A stretch of 64,000 nucleotides of DNA from Erinaceus europaeus (GCF_950295315.1 NC_080180.1:65691092-65755091), one strand, 5' to 3'. Counted from the stretch's first letter, positions 44,827-56,845 are shown. Numbers and translations: made by a program. The notes: generated from the sequence alone by a model not told the origin.

Positions 44827-45217
44827 AAAAGCAGTAAGAAGTCACAAAGTTAAAAAGGAAAGTATAAAACTAAATTAAAAAGAATGCTGATTTTACATGA
44901 GTTTATGAACAAAACACTATGGTGTACAGAAATACGAAATTTAAGAAAAAACACACACAAAAAAAACTTTTTGATAATTTCTTTGGTTTACATAGATAGT
45001 CATTATGCTTATAATAATATCAACATACTTTATGAGTTAATTTAACTTGTATTCCCAAAGAAAAACACACTAATAGAACATCACTTAAAGTAAATATATA
45101 TATTTAATGTCTGTGTATGGACAGAATATATAGTTTCAGTGGGAAATGATTAGCTATCTGCAACACTCATCACTGCGATGCACAGATATCCTTTTCTTTA
45201 ATCTTTTAAAATATCCA

Positions 45218-45920
45218 TTCATTTATTTATTATTTGTTTTTACTACCACCAGGGTTGCCATTGGGGCTCAGTGCCAGAACTATGAATCCAACAATACTGG
45301 TGGCCATATTTTTCCTTTTTTTTTTTTTTTGGATAAGACAGAGATGCCACTGCGGCAAGGGTGGGATGCAGATAAAGGAGGTTTGGAGCAGAAAGGGAAC
45401 ACAATCCTTTATTTGCGCTGGCACCTCAGAGTTGGGTGAGAGAGCAGCAGTTTGGGCCACGTGGAGGTAGCAAAGATGGCCGCCTCACACAGCAACCTTC
45501 CCTGCGTCTAATCACCGAAGTGAAAGGCGGGCAAGAGAGAAAGGGGCAGAAGAAGAAGGGCTTTTATGTGAATAGCTCTCGTGAGAATGGGAAGGGGGAG
45601 GAGTAACCATAGCACTCCAGGGTAGGATAAAAACTCTCGTGAGAATGGGAAGGGGGGAGGAGTAACCATAGCACTCCAAATATCATGGGGAATTGACAGT
45701 GCCCTGAGGGCACAACATGGCAGATGTGACTGCATCTGCACAATCTCCCAGCACAGAGAGAAATTGAGAAGAGAGGGAGGATCAAGGAGAGAGAAAGGCA
45801 AACACCTGCTTCACCACTTGTGAAGCATCCCCCCTGCAGGTAGGTGGGGAGTGGGGACTTGACTGGGTCCTTTGCATTTTGTAGTATGTGCCCTTAACCA
45901 GGTGGACCACTACCCAGCTC
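45218..45920 (-). mobile_element. SINE, long type, interrupted by a solo LTR
   Basis: Part one is 45218-45344 (CCACCAGGGTTGCCATTGGGGCTCAGTGCC...GGATAAGACAGAGA). Part two is 45754-45920 (CAGAGAGAAATTGAG...CACCTGCTTCACCACTTGTG...AACCAGGTGGACCACTACCCAGC). The normal SINE reads straight across that junction. Confidence 0.88.
45345..45753 (-). mobile_element. Solo LTR with 6-bp target-site duplication
   Basis: 409 bp opening TG and closing CA, flanked by CAGAGA at 45339-45344 and 45754-45759. On the minus strand it has a TATA-like ATAAAAG (about 45560) and an AATAAA followed by GGATTGTG (about 45400). So U3, R and U5 are in order on that strand. Two copies of a 44-bp unit (CTCTCGTGAGAATGGGAAGG...) start at 45576 and 45634. 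The 6-bp duplication fits class II ERVs. No internal sequence remains. Confidence 0.88.
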
Positions 45921-46865
45921 CCAAATAGTCTTGATTCATTAATCATTTTAGGTATCAACATTTGTCTTAGAATGCTCATCTTTGTATACTTGATATTTTC
46001 TTTTTTACTTTTTTAAAAATAATAAATTGTTATTGTTTACCCAGTCTGGAAATTTCACAATTAATTTTAGTAAAGCTAAGAAGAAATGTACAAGAAAAAG
46101 GGACTGGATATTCATGCAAAGTGTTCTCAGAGAAATGTACATTTGTTGAAAATGTGGAATCATTCTCCAGGTGTTTAGCATTCTTACATTCCTCTCTCTC
46201 CTCCCAAGTATTTATATAAGTGTACAGCTATAGTCAAGTAGACCTATGGGCATTTCATGACTTGAAGGACTTGGAAGAGATCCCAGTCTCTCTATCTACT
46301 TTGTCTTCCGGTGATCAACATTGTGCAAGATGGTTGACTTGTTCCTTGTAATTGCTCTTGTCATTGCAACACTGTTTTGATTTGCTCCTCATCTAGTCTA
46401 TTCCTCTGTGTTCCTCTCTTTTCAGACCACGTTAATTCACCTCCAGTGATGATTTCTGTGACTGCATTCATTGTGAATATTTCATAATCTATTTCCAGGT
46501 GCAGAACAATCACAGCTGATTTGAGCTCCATCAGAAACCAGTATTTGGGTTTGAAGTACTCTTTTATAGTCACTAGTAAAAGTGTCTGAAATAAATGACT
46601 TCAAACCTGAGCCTGGTTTACCAATTCAGTTAAAGCTTACATTGCTAAGTAAGCGCTGATCGTGATTCCCAGGTCTGCTGGGAGTATGAAGACCACCTCT
46701 TTCAGCCAGTGACCTATACGGGGAGAGATGCTGTCATGTAGCGCCAGACCTTGCGGTTCCCAGCTCAGAAAGTCATTTCTAAGACTTCATGTTATAATTT
46801 ACATATGCAAAAATTGCAATATGAAATGAATAAGATATATAAATCCTATGAAGCTTAAGAAACTG
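45921..46865. other. No recognised feature
   Basis: Unclassified. The 70-codon minus-strand frame 46361-46573 has no domain I recognise. Confidence 0.45.
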
Positions 46866-46873
46866 TGGTTAAT

Positions 46874-47095
46874 GGGGGACAGGTGGCAGCACACCTGGGT
46901 AAGCGCACACATTGCAGTGCCCAAGGACCCGGTCGGAGCCCCCGGTCCTGCCTGCAGGGGGAAAGCTTTATGGAAGGGGAGGAAGCAGGACTTCAGGGGA
47001 CTCTGTCTGTTTCTCACTTTATCTCCCCTTTCCCTCTCAATTCCTTTCTGTCTCTACTCAATCATAAATAAATAGCATATTTTAAAAAGAAAATA
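46874..47095 (+). mobile_element. SINE, short type, with 8-bp target-site duplication
   Basis: GGTGGCAGCACACCTGGGTAAGC, GGTCGGAGCCCCCGGTCC, CTGCAGGGGGAAAGC, CTCTACTCAATCATAAATAAATAG. TGGTTAAT flanks at 46866-46873 and 47096-47103. Confidence 0.88.
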
Positions 47096-47226
47096 TGGTT
47101 AATTGTTTACAAGCTACTTTGACCATAGGTAGAGATTTTCATTTTCAAAAAGAAAAAAGACCCATAAGATGCAGGGGTCATTTTAATATGACTATACCTT
47201 GATCCTTTTATATTATGTTTTGTTTG

Positions 47227-47432
47227 TTTTTTAAGATTTTTTAAAATTTATTTTTCTTATATTTGATAGGAGAGAATTGAAGAGGGAAGGGGGAGACAGC
47301 GGCAAGGAGAGACAACTACAGCACTGCTTCATTGCTCAGAAGGCTTCCCACCTGCATATAAGGGCTGGAGGCTTGAACTCAGATCCTTGTGTAAGGTTAC
47401 ATATGTGCTCAAGCAAATGCAACACCACCTGC
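47227..47432 (-). mobile_element. SINE, short type, minus strand, diverged
   Basis: T-rich tail, TTTGATAGGAGAGAATTGAAGAGGG, CACTGCTTCATTGCTCAGAAGGC, GGCTTGAACTCAGATCCTTGTG. Its flanks ATTATGTTTTGTTTG and ATTATGTGTTGTTG are probable duplications. Confidence 0.78.
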
Positions 47433-47439
47433 ATTATGT

Positions 47440-49108
47440 GTTGTTGAAAAATTACTTTAACTTGAGAAATTAGTCATTGTGAACGATACGGTAGACGATC
47501 TGTGACTCTTTTCATATGAAATCTGGTAGTCTTATAATCTCCATGTCTTTCTGTCTATGAAAACCCCTATTTACACACCCATCAGTTTAGCTGAACAAAT
47601 GCCTACGTAGCATTGGGCGTTTTGCATTACATAACACAAAAGAGTGGCAAAGAAGGCAGACCTGCCCTTACACTACTTGAAGCTTACTTGCTTTGAATGA
47701 CTTTTGACTCTATACAGTCCTGTCAACAAATATACATTTTCTTTTATCAAATAAAGACATATCATAACTTGAATTTATGTTCTGAAGTTTACCAGATTAA
47801 GACAGCATATTCAGGGAAAAAAAGGAGGAGAGAAAGAAAGAAAGGAAGGAAGGAAGGAAGGAAGGAAGGAAGGAAGGAAGGAAGGAAGAAAAAAAAGAGG
47901 AAGACTTAATGCCTAATTGGAATGCTCTAGTAGAAAAGAATTAATTTTCTACCTCTACATTTATTATAATATTTTGCCCATAAAGTCTTAACAAAGCTTA
48001 AGAAACAATACATTATGATGCTTAGAGTTCCTTTGTAGTGTGAATCTAGCAGATACACTCTCCCCAAAAGTGATAACAAGAAAATAAATCATTATTTTAC
48101 CCATTGACATTTTTAAAGATTAGCTCTATGTTAAATACTATTCCAGACTTGAACAGACATGAATGAACAAATTATAAAAGTTTTCTCCCTCATTAAGCTT
48201 ATTGTTTATTGTGAGAAAATGTGTCTCTAGCATATAAAGTGCAGAACATTCAAGATATTCTTAAGCAGCAGAGTGATATTATCTAGTTCACATTTTCCAA
48301 AAATCAGTTCATCTGACCAAGGGAAAAATACCCTGAGTGTGTGCTTAGATGTGCAAAAATAAAAGCCAGTAAGGAAGCCAATGCATTAGTCCAAGTGAGA
48401 CAGGGTCATGCATTAGACTAGTGTGTTGGGGATAAAAATAGAAGAAGTTGATTGATCTTATTTTAAATCAACAGAACTTGATCGATTGGCCATGAACTGA
48501 CAGAGGGAGTTTTCCAGACAAATGGATGAGAGTTTGTATTTCTGATAAGGAGTTCATTGTAGACTGAAATATTTTAAGGATTGATGAAATTGGATTCTAG
48601 TGGGAAGATCTAATGATTAGGTAAGTGTGTCCAGATATAAAAGAGAAAGACTAATGCTTTTGGTCTTAGCATCAAGCACAATCTGGTAGTTTGGAGTGTA
48701 CAAAGCCAGTTGTGGACAGATACAAATTTGGTCCCTCAAGAAAGGATGAGAAATGCAGTTAATTCTACAGAGCTAACCCCAAACAGGAATAGTTTTAAAA
48801 GTATATAAGAAAAAGCATTTAGGATGCTTTGGAATTAAGTTACAACAGGGTGGACAGTAAGTACTACAGAGGCTGACTTTCCAGGGTCCCTAAACAATAG
48901 CATCTAACCTTTTTAGAATGGCAAACACTTTGTATTTATAGTGAAACACTGAGCATCTGGAGAGCTTAGTCAAGAATTTCTCAAATGAGGAGACAGAAGA
49001 ACAGATTTCCCAATGTGAATTGTCAAGTCACATAACCATCAAGTTTTACTTGACTCGCTCTCTCTCTCTTCCAGAGTAAACACTAACCTCTGTAGTTGTT
49101 ATACTGCT
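47440..49108. other. No recognised gene; GGAA microsatellite at 47836-47889
   Basis: A pure GGAA run of about 12 units lies at 47842-47887. The region 48430-48960 is not obviously repetitive but may be an old, unrecognised element. Confidence 0.5.
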
Positions 49109-49116
49109 AAGACTTT

Positions 49117-49405
49117 TTCTTTTTTTTAATATTTATTTTATTTATTTATTCCCTTTTGTTGCCCTTGTTGTTTTATTGTTGTAGTTATTATTGTTGTTGT
49201 CGTTGTTGGATAGGACAGAGAGAAATGGAGAGAGGTGGGGAAGACAGAGAGGAGGAGAGAAAGATAGACACCTGCAGACCTGCTTCACCGCCTGTGAAGC
49301 GACTCCCCTGCAGGTGGGGAGCCAGGGTTCGAACCGGGATCCTTATGCCGGTCCTTGTGCTTTGCGCCACCTGCGCTTAACCCGCTGCGCTACAGCCCGA
49401 CTCCC
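49117..49405 (-). mobile_element. SINE, long type, with 8-bp target-site duplication
   Basis: TTTGTTGCCCTTGTTGTTTTATTG, GGATAGGACAGAGAG, GTGAAGCGACTCCCCTGCAGG, GGTTCGAACCGGGATCC, GCGCTTAACCCGCTGCGCTAC. AAGACTTT at 49109-49116 and 49406-49413. Near-consensus, hence young. Confidence 0.92.
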
Positions 49406-49413
49406 AAGACTTT

Positions 49414-49905
49414 ATTTTCTATTCCATCCACTCATTGCACACCAACTCTAAGTGTTAATTCTACATCTGGCTTGTTCCTTCTTTCTGACTTGTGTATATT
49501 TCTGCAACATCACCTCAACTGAAAAAAAAAAGAAGAAAACAAAAATAATGACTGATCAGGTGTCATTCATGAAATATTTGCTGAGTACTTTCTGCTTTAC
49601 AGGTCTGGCTTCAGATAAAAGACATCCCACCAATACTGACGCTCCATCCATGCCTGGCTGGTTTTGGAACATTGTCTTTGGTTTCCCAGGCTTCAGGAGC
49701 TTCACCTTTGTCTCATTTCTCACTGCCAGTAAATTTCCTGTGACTCGTTAGTCTCTAACTAGTAGGTCAGTTGAGAGAATGCTTGTTCTTCTAACCATGG
49801 AGAGACCACCTGGAGTTAATATTAATATCCAAAAATGTCAATACAATCCCTAATGCTTTAGTAACAAATAGATGTTAATTATCAATAAACATAAATTTTC
49901 AAGTG
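49414..49905. other. No recognised feature
   Basis: The 99-codon open frame at 49452-49751 begins next to the SINE and has no recognisable domain. Confidence 0.45.
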
Positions 49906-49919
49906 GCAGCACATTTATA

Positions 49920-50137
49920 TTTTTATTGCTTTTGTTCTTTTTTTTGTATTATCTTTATTTATTGTATGAAACAGCCAGAAATTGAGAGGGACAGGGGTGA
50001 TAGAGAGGGAGAGAGACAGAGAGATACCTGCAGCCCTGCTTCACCACTCCTGAAGCCTTCCCCCTGCAGTTCGGAACCAGGGTCCTTGTACATTGTAATA
50101 TGCGCTTCTACCCAGTGTGCCACCAGCTGGCCCTGAA
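49920..50137 (-). mobile_element. SINE, short type, minus strand (first of a pair)
   Basis: TTATTGTATGAAACAGCCAGAAATTGAGAGGGA, CCTGCAGCCCTGCTTCACCACTCCTGAAGCC, CCAGTGTGCCACCAGCTGGCCC. AGCACATTT occurs before it (49910-49918) and after it (50138-50146). Confidence 0.88.
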
Positions 50138-50149
50138 GAGCACATTTCT

Positions 50150-50350
50150 TTCTTTTTTTTTCCTTTTTTAAAATGGTATTTATTTATTATTAGATAGAGA
50201 CAGAGAGAGAAGGAGACAGAGAGACACCGACATCCCTGCTTCACCACTCATGAAGCTTTCACCCTGCAGTAGGGACCAGGAGCTTGAACCCAGGTCCTTG
50301 TGCACTGTAGTGTGTGCGCTCAACCAGGTGCGCCACCACCTGGCCCCAAT
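50150..50350 (-). mobile_element. SINE, short type, minus strand (second of a pair)
   Basis: TTATTATTAGATAGAGACAGAGAGAGAAGG, CTTCACCACTCATGAAGC, CTTGAACCCAGGTCC, AACCAGGTGCGCCACCACCTGGCCCC. AGCACATTTCT occurs at 50138-50148 and again from about 50351, its own duplication. Confidence 0.9.
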
Positions 50351-50364
50351 AGCACATTTCTAAA

Positions 50365-50800
50365 GGTGAGATTTAATGGAGTAAAAGGAACGTTGTATGA
50401 TTTTTACTATTTTGAATTTTTCTTCAGTTCTGCATGACTCCGGGCTGACTTTTTCATTATTATCTTTTAAATTTATTATTATTACTATCATCATTGTCAT
50501 CATTATTATTTCACCAGAGGAGTCCTGGAGGCTGGTTATGGAGTAGCAGTTGTCATGTTTTTGCTCTTCCCGATCGCCTAGGAAAAACAACGTAGTCATT
50601 TGGAAACTCAACAAAATATGACCGGGATCTGTTCAGACTCATCAAGCCATAGGTGAGTACAGACTTGTGTGGCTCGTGGACAGAAAGGGGGAGAGAAAGC
50701 AACTTCCTGGACTATAAGGCCAGACTCAGGGATGGCTGTGGCCAGACTGGGGGTGTGGCAGTAGGGCTCACCAGTTCCGGGTCTGAGTTAAAGAAACAGC
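50365..50800. other. No recognised feature
   Basis: An ATT/ATC-rich simple region lies at 50470-50512. 50640-50800 is GC-richer and unclassified; part of it (TGGCGAGTACAGACACATGTGGCT at 50927) nearly repeats GTGAGTACAGACTTGTGTGGCT at 50652. Confidence 0.45.
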
Positions 50801-50805
50801 AATTT

Positions 50806-50918
50806 AAAAGGAAGGAAGGAAGGAAGGAAGGGAGGGAGGGAGGAAGGAAGGAAGGAAGGAAGGAAGGAAGGAAGGAAGGAAGGAAGGAAGGAAGGAAGGA
50901 GGAAGGAAGGGAGGAAGT
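50806..50918 (+). repeat. (GGAA)n microsatellite
   Basis: GGAA units with a GGGA interruption at about 50828-50842. The Lys/Glu/Gly-rich and Ser/Phe/Leu-rich frames across it are artefacts. Confidence 0.93.
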
Positions 50919-51023
50919 CAACCAAGTGGCGAGTACAGACACATGTGGCTTGAGGACCGAAAGGGGTGCATGAGTGATTCCCAGGATTAAAAACCAGCGC
51001 TCACAGGCAGCAGAGGTACCACT

Positions 51024-51226
51024 TCTGGATAGGACAGAGAGAAATGGAGAGAGGAGAGGGAGACAAACAGGAGGAGAGAAAGACAGACACCTGCAGACCT
51101 GCTTCACAGACTGTGAAGCGACTCCCCTGCAGGTAGGGAGCCCGGGGGCTCGAACCGGGATCCTTCCACTGGTCCTTGTGCTTTGCGCCACCTGCGCTTA
51201 ACCAGCTATGCTACCGCCCTACTCCC
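51024..51226 (-). mobile_element. SINE, long type, 3' part missing
   Basis: TTCTGGATAGGACAGAGAGAAATGGAGAG through GGCTCGAACCGGGATCC to CAGCTATGCTACCGCCCTACTCCC. The CAA-rich end and A tail are absent. Confidence 0.85.
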
Positions 51227-51227
51227 T

Positions 51228-51312
51228 TTTATTTTATTTTAAAAATTTATTTATTATTTGATAAAATTGAGTGAGAAGAGGGAGGGAGAGATGGGAAGAG
51301 AGAGAGCTGCTT
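51228..51312 (-). mobile_element. SINE tail fragment, minus strand
   Basis: TTTATTTTATTTTAAAAATTTATTTATTATTTGATAAAATTGA plus GA-rich sequence corresponds to the tail end of the short SINE in reverse; the head is lacking. Confidence 0.55.
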
Positions 51313-51478
51313 ATCAAAATAGTTCACTCATCATCTGATTGAAGTAATATCCTGTTTTTCATGCTCCCAGAAGAATAATATTGTTTTTATGTCAAACTGA
51401 GGATGGAATTTAGACCACTGAAAAATCTTGGCAGAGTTTTCAAAAGGTGGTTGTGAAGCTTTCTTGTGTTTGTCCTTA

Positions 51479-51727
51479 TTGCTACCAGGGCTATCAATGG
51501 AGCTCTGTGCCAGCACTGCTCAGGGGGCTTTTATTTTAATTCAGTAGGACAAAGAGGCATTGAGAGAGGGTAGGGAGAGAGAGGGCGAGAAAGATAGACA
51601 CCTGCAGACCCGTTTCACTGCTTATGAAGCTTCCCGCCCATCCGTGGAGAGGACAAGGGAGGTCAAACCCGGATCCCCATGCTTAATACTACGTGTGCTT
51701 AACCAGGTGCACCACTGCCAGGCCCTC
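51479..51727 (-). mobile_element. SINE, long type, minus strand, diverged
   Basis: ATTGCTACCAGGGCTATCAATGGAGCTCTGTGCC, GGACAAAGAGGCATTGAGAG, CACCTGCAGACCCGTTTCACTGC, AACCAGGTGCACCACTGCCAGGCCC. Confidence 0.8.
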
Positions 51728-52810
51728 AGTCTTTCTAAGACTCAGTGTTCCGTTGGGGCTTTTATAGTCTGTCTTCTTAAATAATGAACTTCTGGATTTT
51801 TTATTGTCATTCACGTTCAGAAAAGAACAAATTATATAGGTGGTTAGAAAAAAGTTGTAGTGACATAACCTATGTCTGAAATTTGCTGACTTGTAATTAA
51901 AATCTCGCCATTATTTCCCATTAATGTGATTTCATGGATATAATTGTATATAGGATGGTTTAACAGTGCATAATTACCGCCTTCACGTAAGACCCTGTGC
52001 ACTTGCTGTTTGTTTTTATACCATAAATCTGAGGTGGTTGGTACAAATACTCACTTTTAAATCTGTATTTGTAAAGCCAAGGAAGGGCCCCCTGCCCTGC
52101 TCATAAAGTATGCTCCAGGTGTAATGCTCTCAATAACAAACCCCCTCGGGCTGAAAAAGTTGGTTTTCCACTAAAATATTCTTACAAAGTTGACGTAGAA
52201 AGGGAACTATATAAAATGGGCCTTAGGAAAATATGAAAGCAAACATCTCTACTTTTAAAGTAAGAGTTGGAAATGATAACAAGCCCAATAATTATTGTAG
52301 AAGATGTTAAGATTCGGCAAGTAGGTTAATAAAGAAATATACACTCACACAAACACACGCATACATAAACATGCAGTTAAATATATACAAACCCAGAGCT
52401 TCTGTTGTCATAAAACTTTAATCAAATTATATCCCGTGATTTTACAGAGATGCATGGAAAAACAGGGATGTCTGTATTTAAGTATATTGGTAGACACATT
52501 AAATATGTATGCCACTACATTAAACAGAATGGTAATTTTTGGATTATATTTCAATAACTTTACATTGTTACAATAATCAACTTTCCAAAGGCATATTGTT
52601 TGTCCAATGAAATCAAATAAACAGAGGGAGAATTTAGTAATAATATCCTTTAGGAACTTGATAAATGTTTATCATTTTAACAAAAAAAAAAAAAAAAGGG
52701 ACAAAGACATCTATTGCTTCCATAATATGTGACGCCAAGCTTTTTGCAGTAAGACTGCTACAGTGTGGTCAAAATACTTGTGCCTCCTCATTTGGCGACA
52801 TTCACTATCT
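51728..52810. other. AT-rich, repeat-poor, no recognised feature
   Basis: No transposon or coding signature seen; 51940-52220 is a repeat-free block. Confidence 0.45.
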
Positions 52811-52822
52811 CATCAGAGAGAC

Positions 52823-52996
52823 CTTCAGTTTAAAAGTTTTTTTTTTTAAAGATTTTACTTATTTATTCATGAGAAAGATAGGAAGAGAGAGAGAAAGAAC
52901 CAGACATCACTCTGTTACATGTCCTGCCGGGGATTGAACTCAGGACCTCATGCTTGAGAGTCCAGTGCTTTATCCACTGCGCCACCTCCCGGACCA
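52823..52996 (-). mobile_element. SINE, GGTCYGGGAGGTGGCGCAG type, minus strand
   Basis: T/A tail, TTATTCATGAGAAAGATAGG, CCAGACATCACTCTGTTACATGTCCTGCCGGGGATTGAACTCAGG, CACTGCGCCACCTCCCGGACC. CATCAGAGAGAC occurs at 52811-52822 and 52997-53008 (target-site duplication). Confidence 0.92.
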
Positions 52997-53008
52997 CATC
53001 AGAGAGAC

Positions 53009-53616
53009 ATTCTTATCTGTTAGAATAGGATGCACTTAAATTACAAAAGAAGACATTCGAAAGAAATTTTCAAAGCGGTAATCATGGTGACGGTGGACTA
53101 TGTATTCTAAACTATGAACTTTTAGGGTTCTGGATATAAAGAGGTTCAGCTCTATGTGTTACTTTTTTAAAATTTGACGCAGGTGTTATTGTTGTCTTTT
53201 GACCCAATCCCAAGGTAGAAATCAGCTGGTGTTGATGCTGACAAGGACACATTCTGTTACTGCTGGAGGCTTTTCTGAACTCTGTAAATTCTAGTGTTTT
53301 ACCTGATGGCAAGCTTCAGAGGCTAAGTGTGTTATCTGCCGAGCAGCTGTGAACTTGCTCTTTATGAGGAGTATCTGTAGCCTGGAAAAAGCACAGAACA
53401 CAGTCGAATCATTAGAAAAATATTTCTGCTGATACTTTTGACACTCAGTGAAGAGGTTGCACAGCTAGTTTTCTCTCCTTCTCACCCACTTGTTCAGTAG
53501 CTAGAGGGCCTCTCGAGCAGTGGGTACATGTGCCGTGGTGAGGACGGACTGGCTGAGTAGTTCAAGTCTATCACCAGTAAGTTGGTGAGGTGAGCAGGTC
53601 AGAACAGGATCTCAAG
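53009..53616. other. No recognised feature
   Basis: Unclassified. The minus-strand frame at 53112-53312 has no domain I recognise. Confidence 0.45.
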
Positions 53617-53626
53617 AGCTAAACTT

Positions 53627-53934
53627 CAGGGGGCTGGCAGGCAGGGCACCTGGTTAAACACACATAGTATTATGTCGAAGGAAGGACCTGTTCAAGGATC
53701 CGGGTTTGAGCCCCAGGATCACGACCTGCAGGGGGGACGCTTCAGAAGGGGTGAAGCAGTTCTGCAGGTGTCCTCTCTCTCCCTCTCTCTTTCTCTCTGC
53801 CCCCTCCTCTCTTAATTTCTTCTTGTCCTATAAAATGAAATGGAAAGAAAAAAAGCTGCCAGGAGCAGTGGATTCATAGTGCCAGCACTGAGCTCCAGCA
53901 ATAAACAAAACAAACAAACAAAAAACAGAAAAAG
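53627..53934 (+). mobile_element. SINE, long type, with 10-bp target-site duplication
   Basis: GGCAGGGCACCTGGTTAAAC, GGGTTTGAGCCCCAGG, ACCTGCAGGGGGGACGC, GCCAGGAGCAGTGGATTCATAG and an AAAC-rich tail. AGCTAAACTT flanks at 53617-53626 and 53935-53944. Confidence 0.9.
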
Positions 53935-54084
53935 CTAAACTTAATTCTGGAGCTCTTGTTGTGTTAAAAGTTTGCATGATCTGAATGTTATTGATTTTGG
54001 CTTATGATATTCATAGTAGCTAAACATTTTCATAAAGAACCTTCATATTATTGATTCAGGGTTTATGCTGTCTGTCTCTCTCTC

Positions 54085-55060
54085 ACTCTCTTTTTTTTTC
54101 CCAGATTATTTTATTGGAGAAACAATGGCTTGCAGGGCAAATTGTTCAGAAAGATGTGCATTTTCTTATCTCCCCTTTGTAGGTGTCTACAAACCACTCC
54201 CAGACCTCCACTCAGGTCCTCCTCTGCCATCATGCACTGGGTGTCTGAGGCTCTCTCTACCCCTGGCACTGCCCCCTTTCCCCCAGATTCCTTTGCTTTG
54301 CTGCAATATAGCACATTCAAATTTCATCCTCTGTTTTCCCTTTCTTTGTTTGTTTAGATAAAGACATGATATTGTCTGGTATGCATTCTTCCCTATTTCA
54401 TGTTTATCTCGCTTTAGTTTTCTTTCAAGCTCCATCTAAAAAGAGGTAACAAAGATTTCATCATTCCTTACACGTATCCGTCCACGGACATCTAGATTGG
54501 CACCAGGTTTGGGCTATAACAGATCGTGCAGACATCTAAGTAGATGAGCAGGGATCTCTTCTGACAAGTAGTGTCGCGTTCCATGGGTAAATCCTAAGAG
54601 ATTAGATCATAGGGTAGATTTTTCTACCCTACTTTCTAGTGTTCTGAGAAGTCTCTAGACTGTTTCCCACATAGGGTCGGACCAGACTGCGTTCTCAGCA
54701 GCGTGTGAGAAGGAGCCTCTGTCTGCACATGACTGCCAACACTTGCTGCTTCTGCCCTTTCTCGTGGAGGACATGCTCACAGGCGTGAAGTGCTGCCGCC
54801 CAGTGTCTGTACATTTATCTGATAGCTGCAGACTTTCAGCAGTTTCCACCTGTCTGCCGTTAGTTCATTTGGATCTCTTCGTTGGTGAGGACCTGTCCAT
54901 GTCCTCTTCTTGTGTGTGAATGGGTTTGTGTGTGTGTTTGTTGCTGAGTACTGTGAGTTAGTTATTTCCTTGGGTTACTGACCTTTTGTCGCATATATGA
55001 CATGAGAAGAGCTTCTCCCATTCCAGTGGGCATTCACTCAGGATGCATAGAGTGAATGAA
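54085..55060 (-). mobile_element. Old L1 3' portion, minus strand
   Basis: The plus strand holds, in order, AGATTAGATCATAGGGTAGATTTTTCTAC, CTGAGAAGTCTCTAGACTGTTTCCCA, ACAGGCGTGAAGTGCTG and AGAAGAGCTTCTCCCATTCCAGTGGG. This is the sequence order of ancient mammalian L1 3' ends read in antisense. Heavily diverged. Confidence 0.7.
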
Positions 55061-56170
55061 GATCTTCTTAGGCAAAGACTATGTATTTTGTATTTTATTT
55101 TTATATTGCAGAATTACATGTCGACAGGAGTTTGAATCCACACCATTCCCACCACCAGAGTTCTGAATCTCCCCTCTCCCCACTGCAATCACCACAGTTC
55201 CCCTGAAGTTGTAGACATGGGCCAACCGTCTTCTCTACAACTCTCTGTCCACATTAATACATAGTCGCCCCTTCTTTTTCTGATTCAGTCCTCTTCCTCA
55301 CTAAGCCACTCCTGACATCATAGCTACCTCCATATGTCCCTCTCCTTTTTCTTCTCTCTGTCTGGGTGCTGATGGAGCTGGAGTGCAGAGCCCTCTTCTC
55401 TTCATTCTATCACTTCTCCCGCACCGGGAGTATGGACCAAGGTTGTTTAGAGGAAGCAGAAGATAGGAGTTCTGGTTTCTGTAATTGCTTCTCTGCTGGA
55501 TGTTAGCATTGGCAGGCAGGTCGATCGATACCCCCAGCCTGTTTCTATCTTTCCCTAGTGGGCCAGAGCTCTGGAGATGCGAGGGTGTGGGACACATTGG
55601 TGAGGTCGTCTGCCCAGAGAAGTTGGGATGGGACCATGGTAGCATCTGTAACTTGGTGTCTGGAAGGTGGCATGACCTAAGTTGAGACAAAATGGTTAAT
55701 AAACAGGAACCAAAAAGTAGCATTATACCAGATGAGAGTAGGGGTCTTAGGGTAGAAGAAAGCTAGGAAATCCATTTTAGGCATGTTCCTGGGGGCCATA
55801 CAACTATGGTCATTTCGCTTGAGTTTGGTAACCAGCCTGAGGTTGGATAAAAATATTGTCTGAGAGACTAGTGTCAGAGTAGAGAAAAGGGCTAGAAAAT
55901 AGGGTAGGGAGTAGTTCCTGTTGTTTAAAAGAAAAAGTCTGTGGCTAAAATGAACTATTTGCCTCCATCCACCTGCTCCAGGGCCCAGATGTAAATGTAC
56001 ATTGATATTTAGCGCCAGAGCCTGTGTGACCTCTGAGTCCCTGTTGGTCTGAGCTTGTAGCTCATGGTCACATCTGAGGAACGAGGAATGTGGCAGGCTG
56101 CTCTCACTTCAGGAGCCGTCTTTCTCGAGTGGCAGGGCAGGATATCCCGAGCCTCCCTTCGGTGATTGAA
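55061..56170 (-). mobile_element. L1 3' UTR, minus strand, older copy
   Basis: CACACCATTCCCACCACCAGAG, CCCAGCCTGTTTCTATCTTTCCCTAGTGGGCCAGAGC, GGACACATTGGTGAGGTCGTCTGCCC match the 3' UTR of the L1 at 10.4 kb. It extends further (to about 56170) than the copies at 16-17 kb. Confidence 0.75.
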
Positions 56171-56811
56171 CTATATTTTTGAAGAAGAGAAAGATTTTCA
56201 AGTTATAGCTCCCTTTTTTGTTTCTGGATTAACTATTCTCTCACTCCTATTCTATGGCATCTCCTAAACTTAACCATATTCCTGTAAAATCTAAAGTGAA
56301 TAGTTATAAAATTGAAAGGCAAATGCAGGATTTTAGATGATTGAACAATTAAAGTCCAGGTGTAAATTTAATAAGTCATTTTATCATATCATTTACAACT
56401 GCTGAATCATCTGTAGTGTGTTATCACTTTGGCAGAGAAATCTTGAAAAAAAGCACTAGATATGTTTTCCTTGTATTTCTTTCAGTTTCTGAAATCTAGC
56501 AGACTGCCCAGCTGAAAGCAAAGCTCAATACCGTTTAATTAATTGGTGTACCACAGACTTAAAAGCATCTCTCTCAGTGATTACTTAATTTTTAGTGAAT
56601 ATCAGAGAATATTAATTAAGATACATAAGAACTAGTGTTGCCATAAAAATTTTATTTGAAATTCTGAGTAGACTTAAGTGGGGTATTAGCAAAAAATCAG
56701 AATAAACATTTAATGTCTAGGATGTTTCTGATCTCTTAGCAGTCATATATTAGACCACTGAGAATATTCTGTACAATCAGTCATCCAAGTTTTCAAAGTC
56801 CTTATCAATGT

Positions 56812-56845
<34 letters not shown>

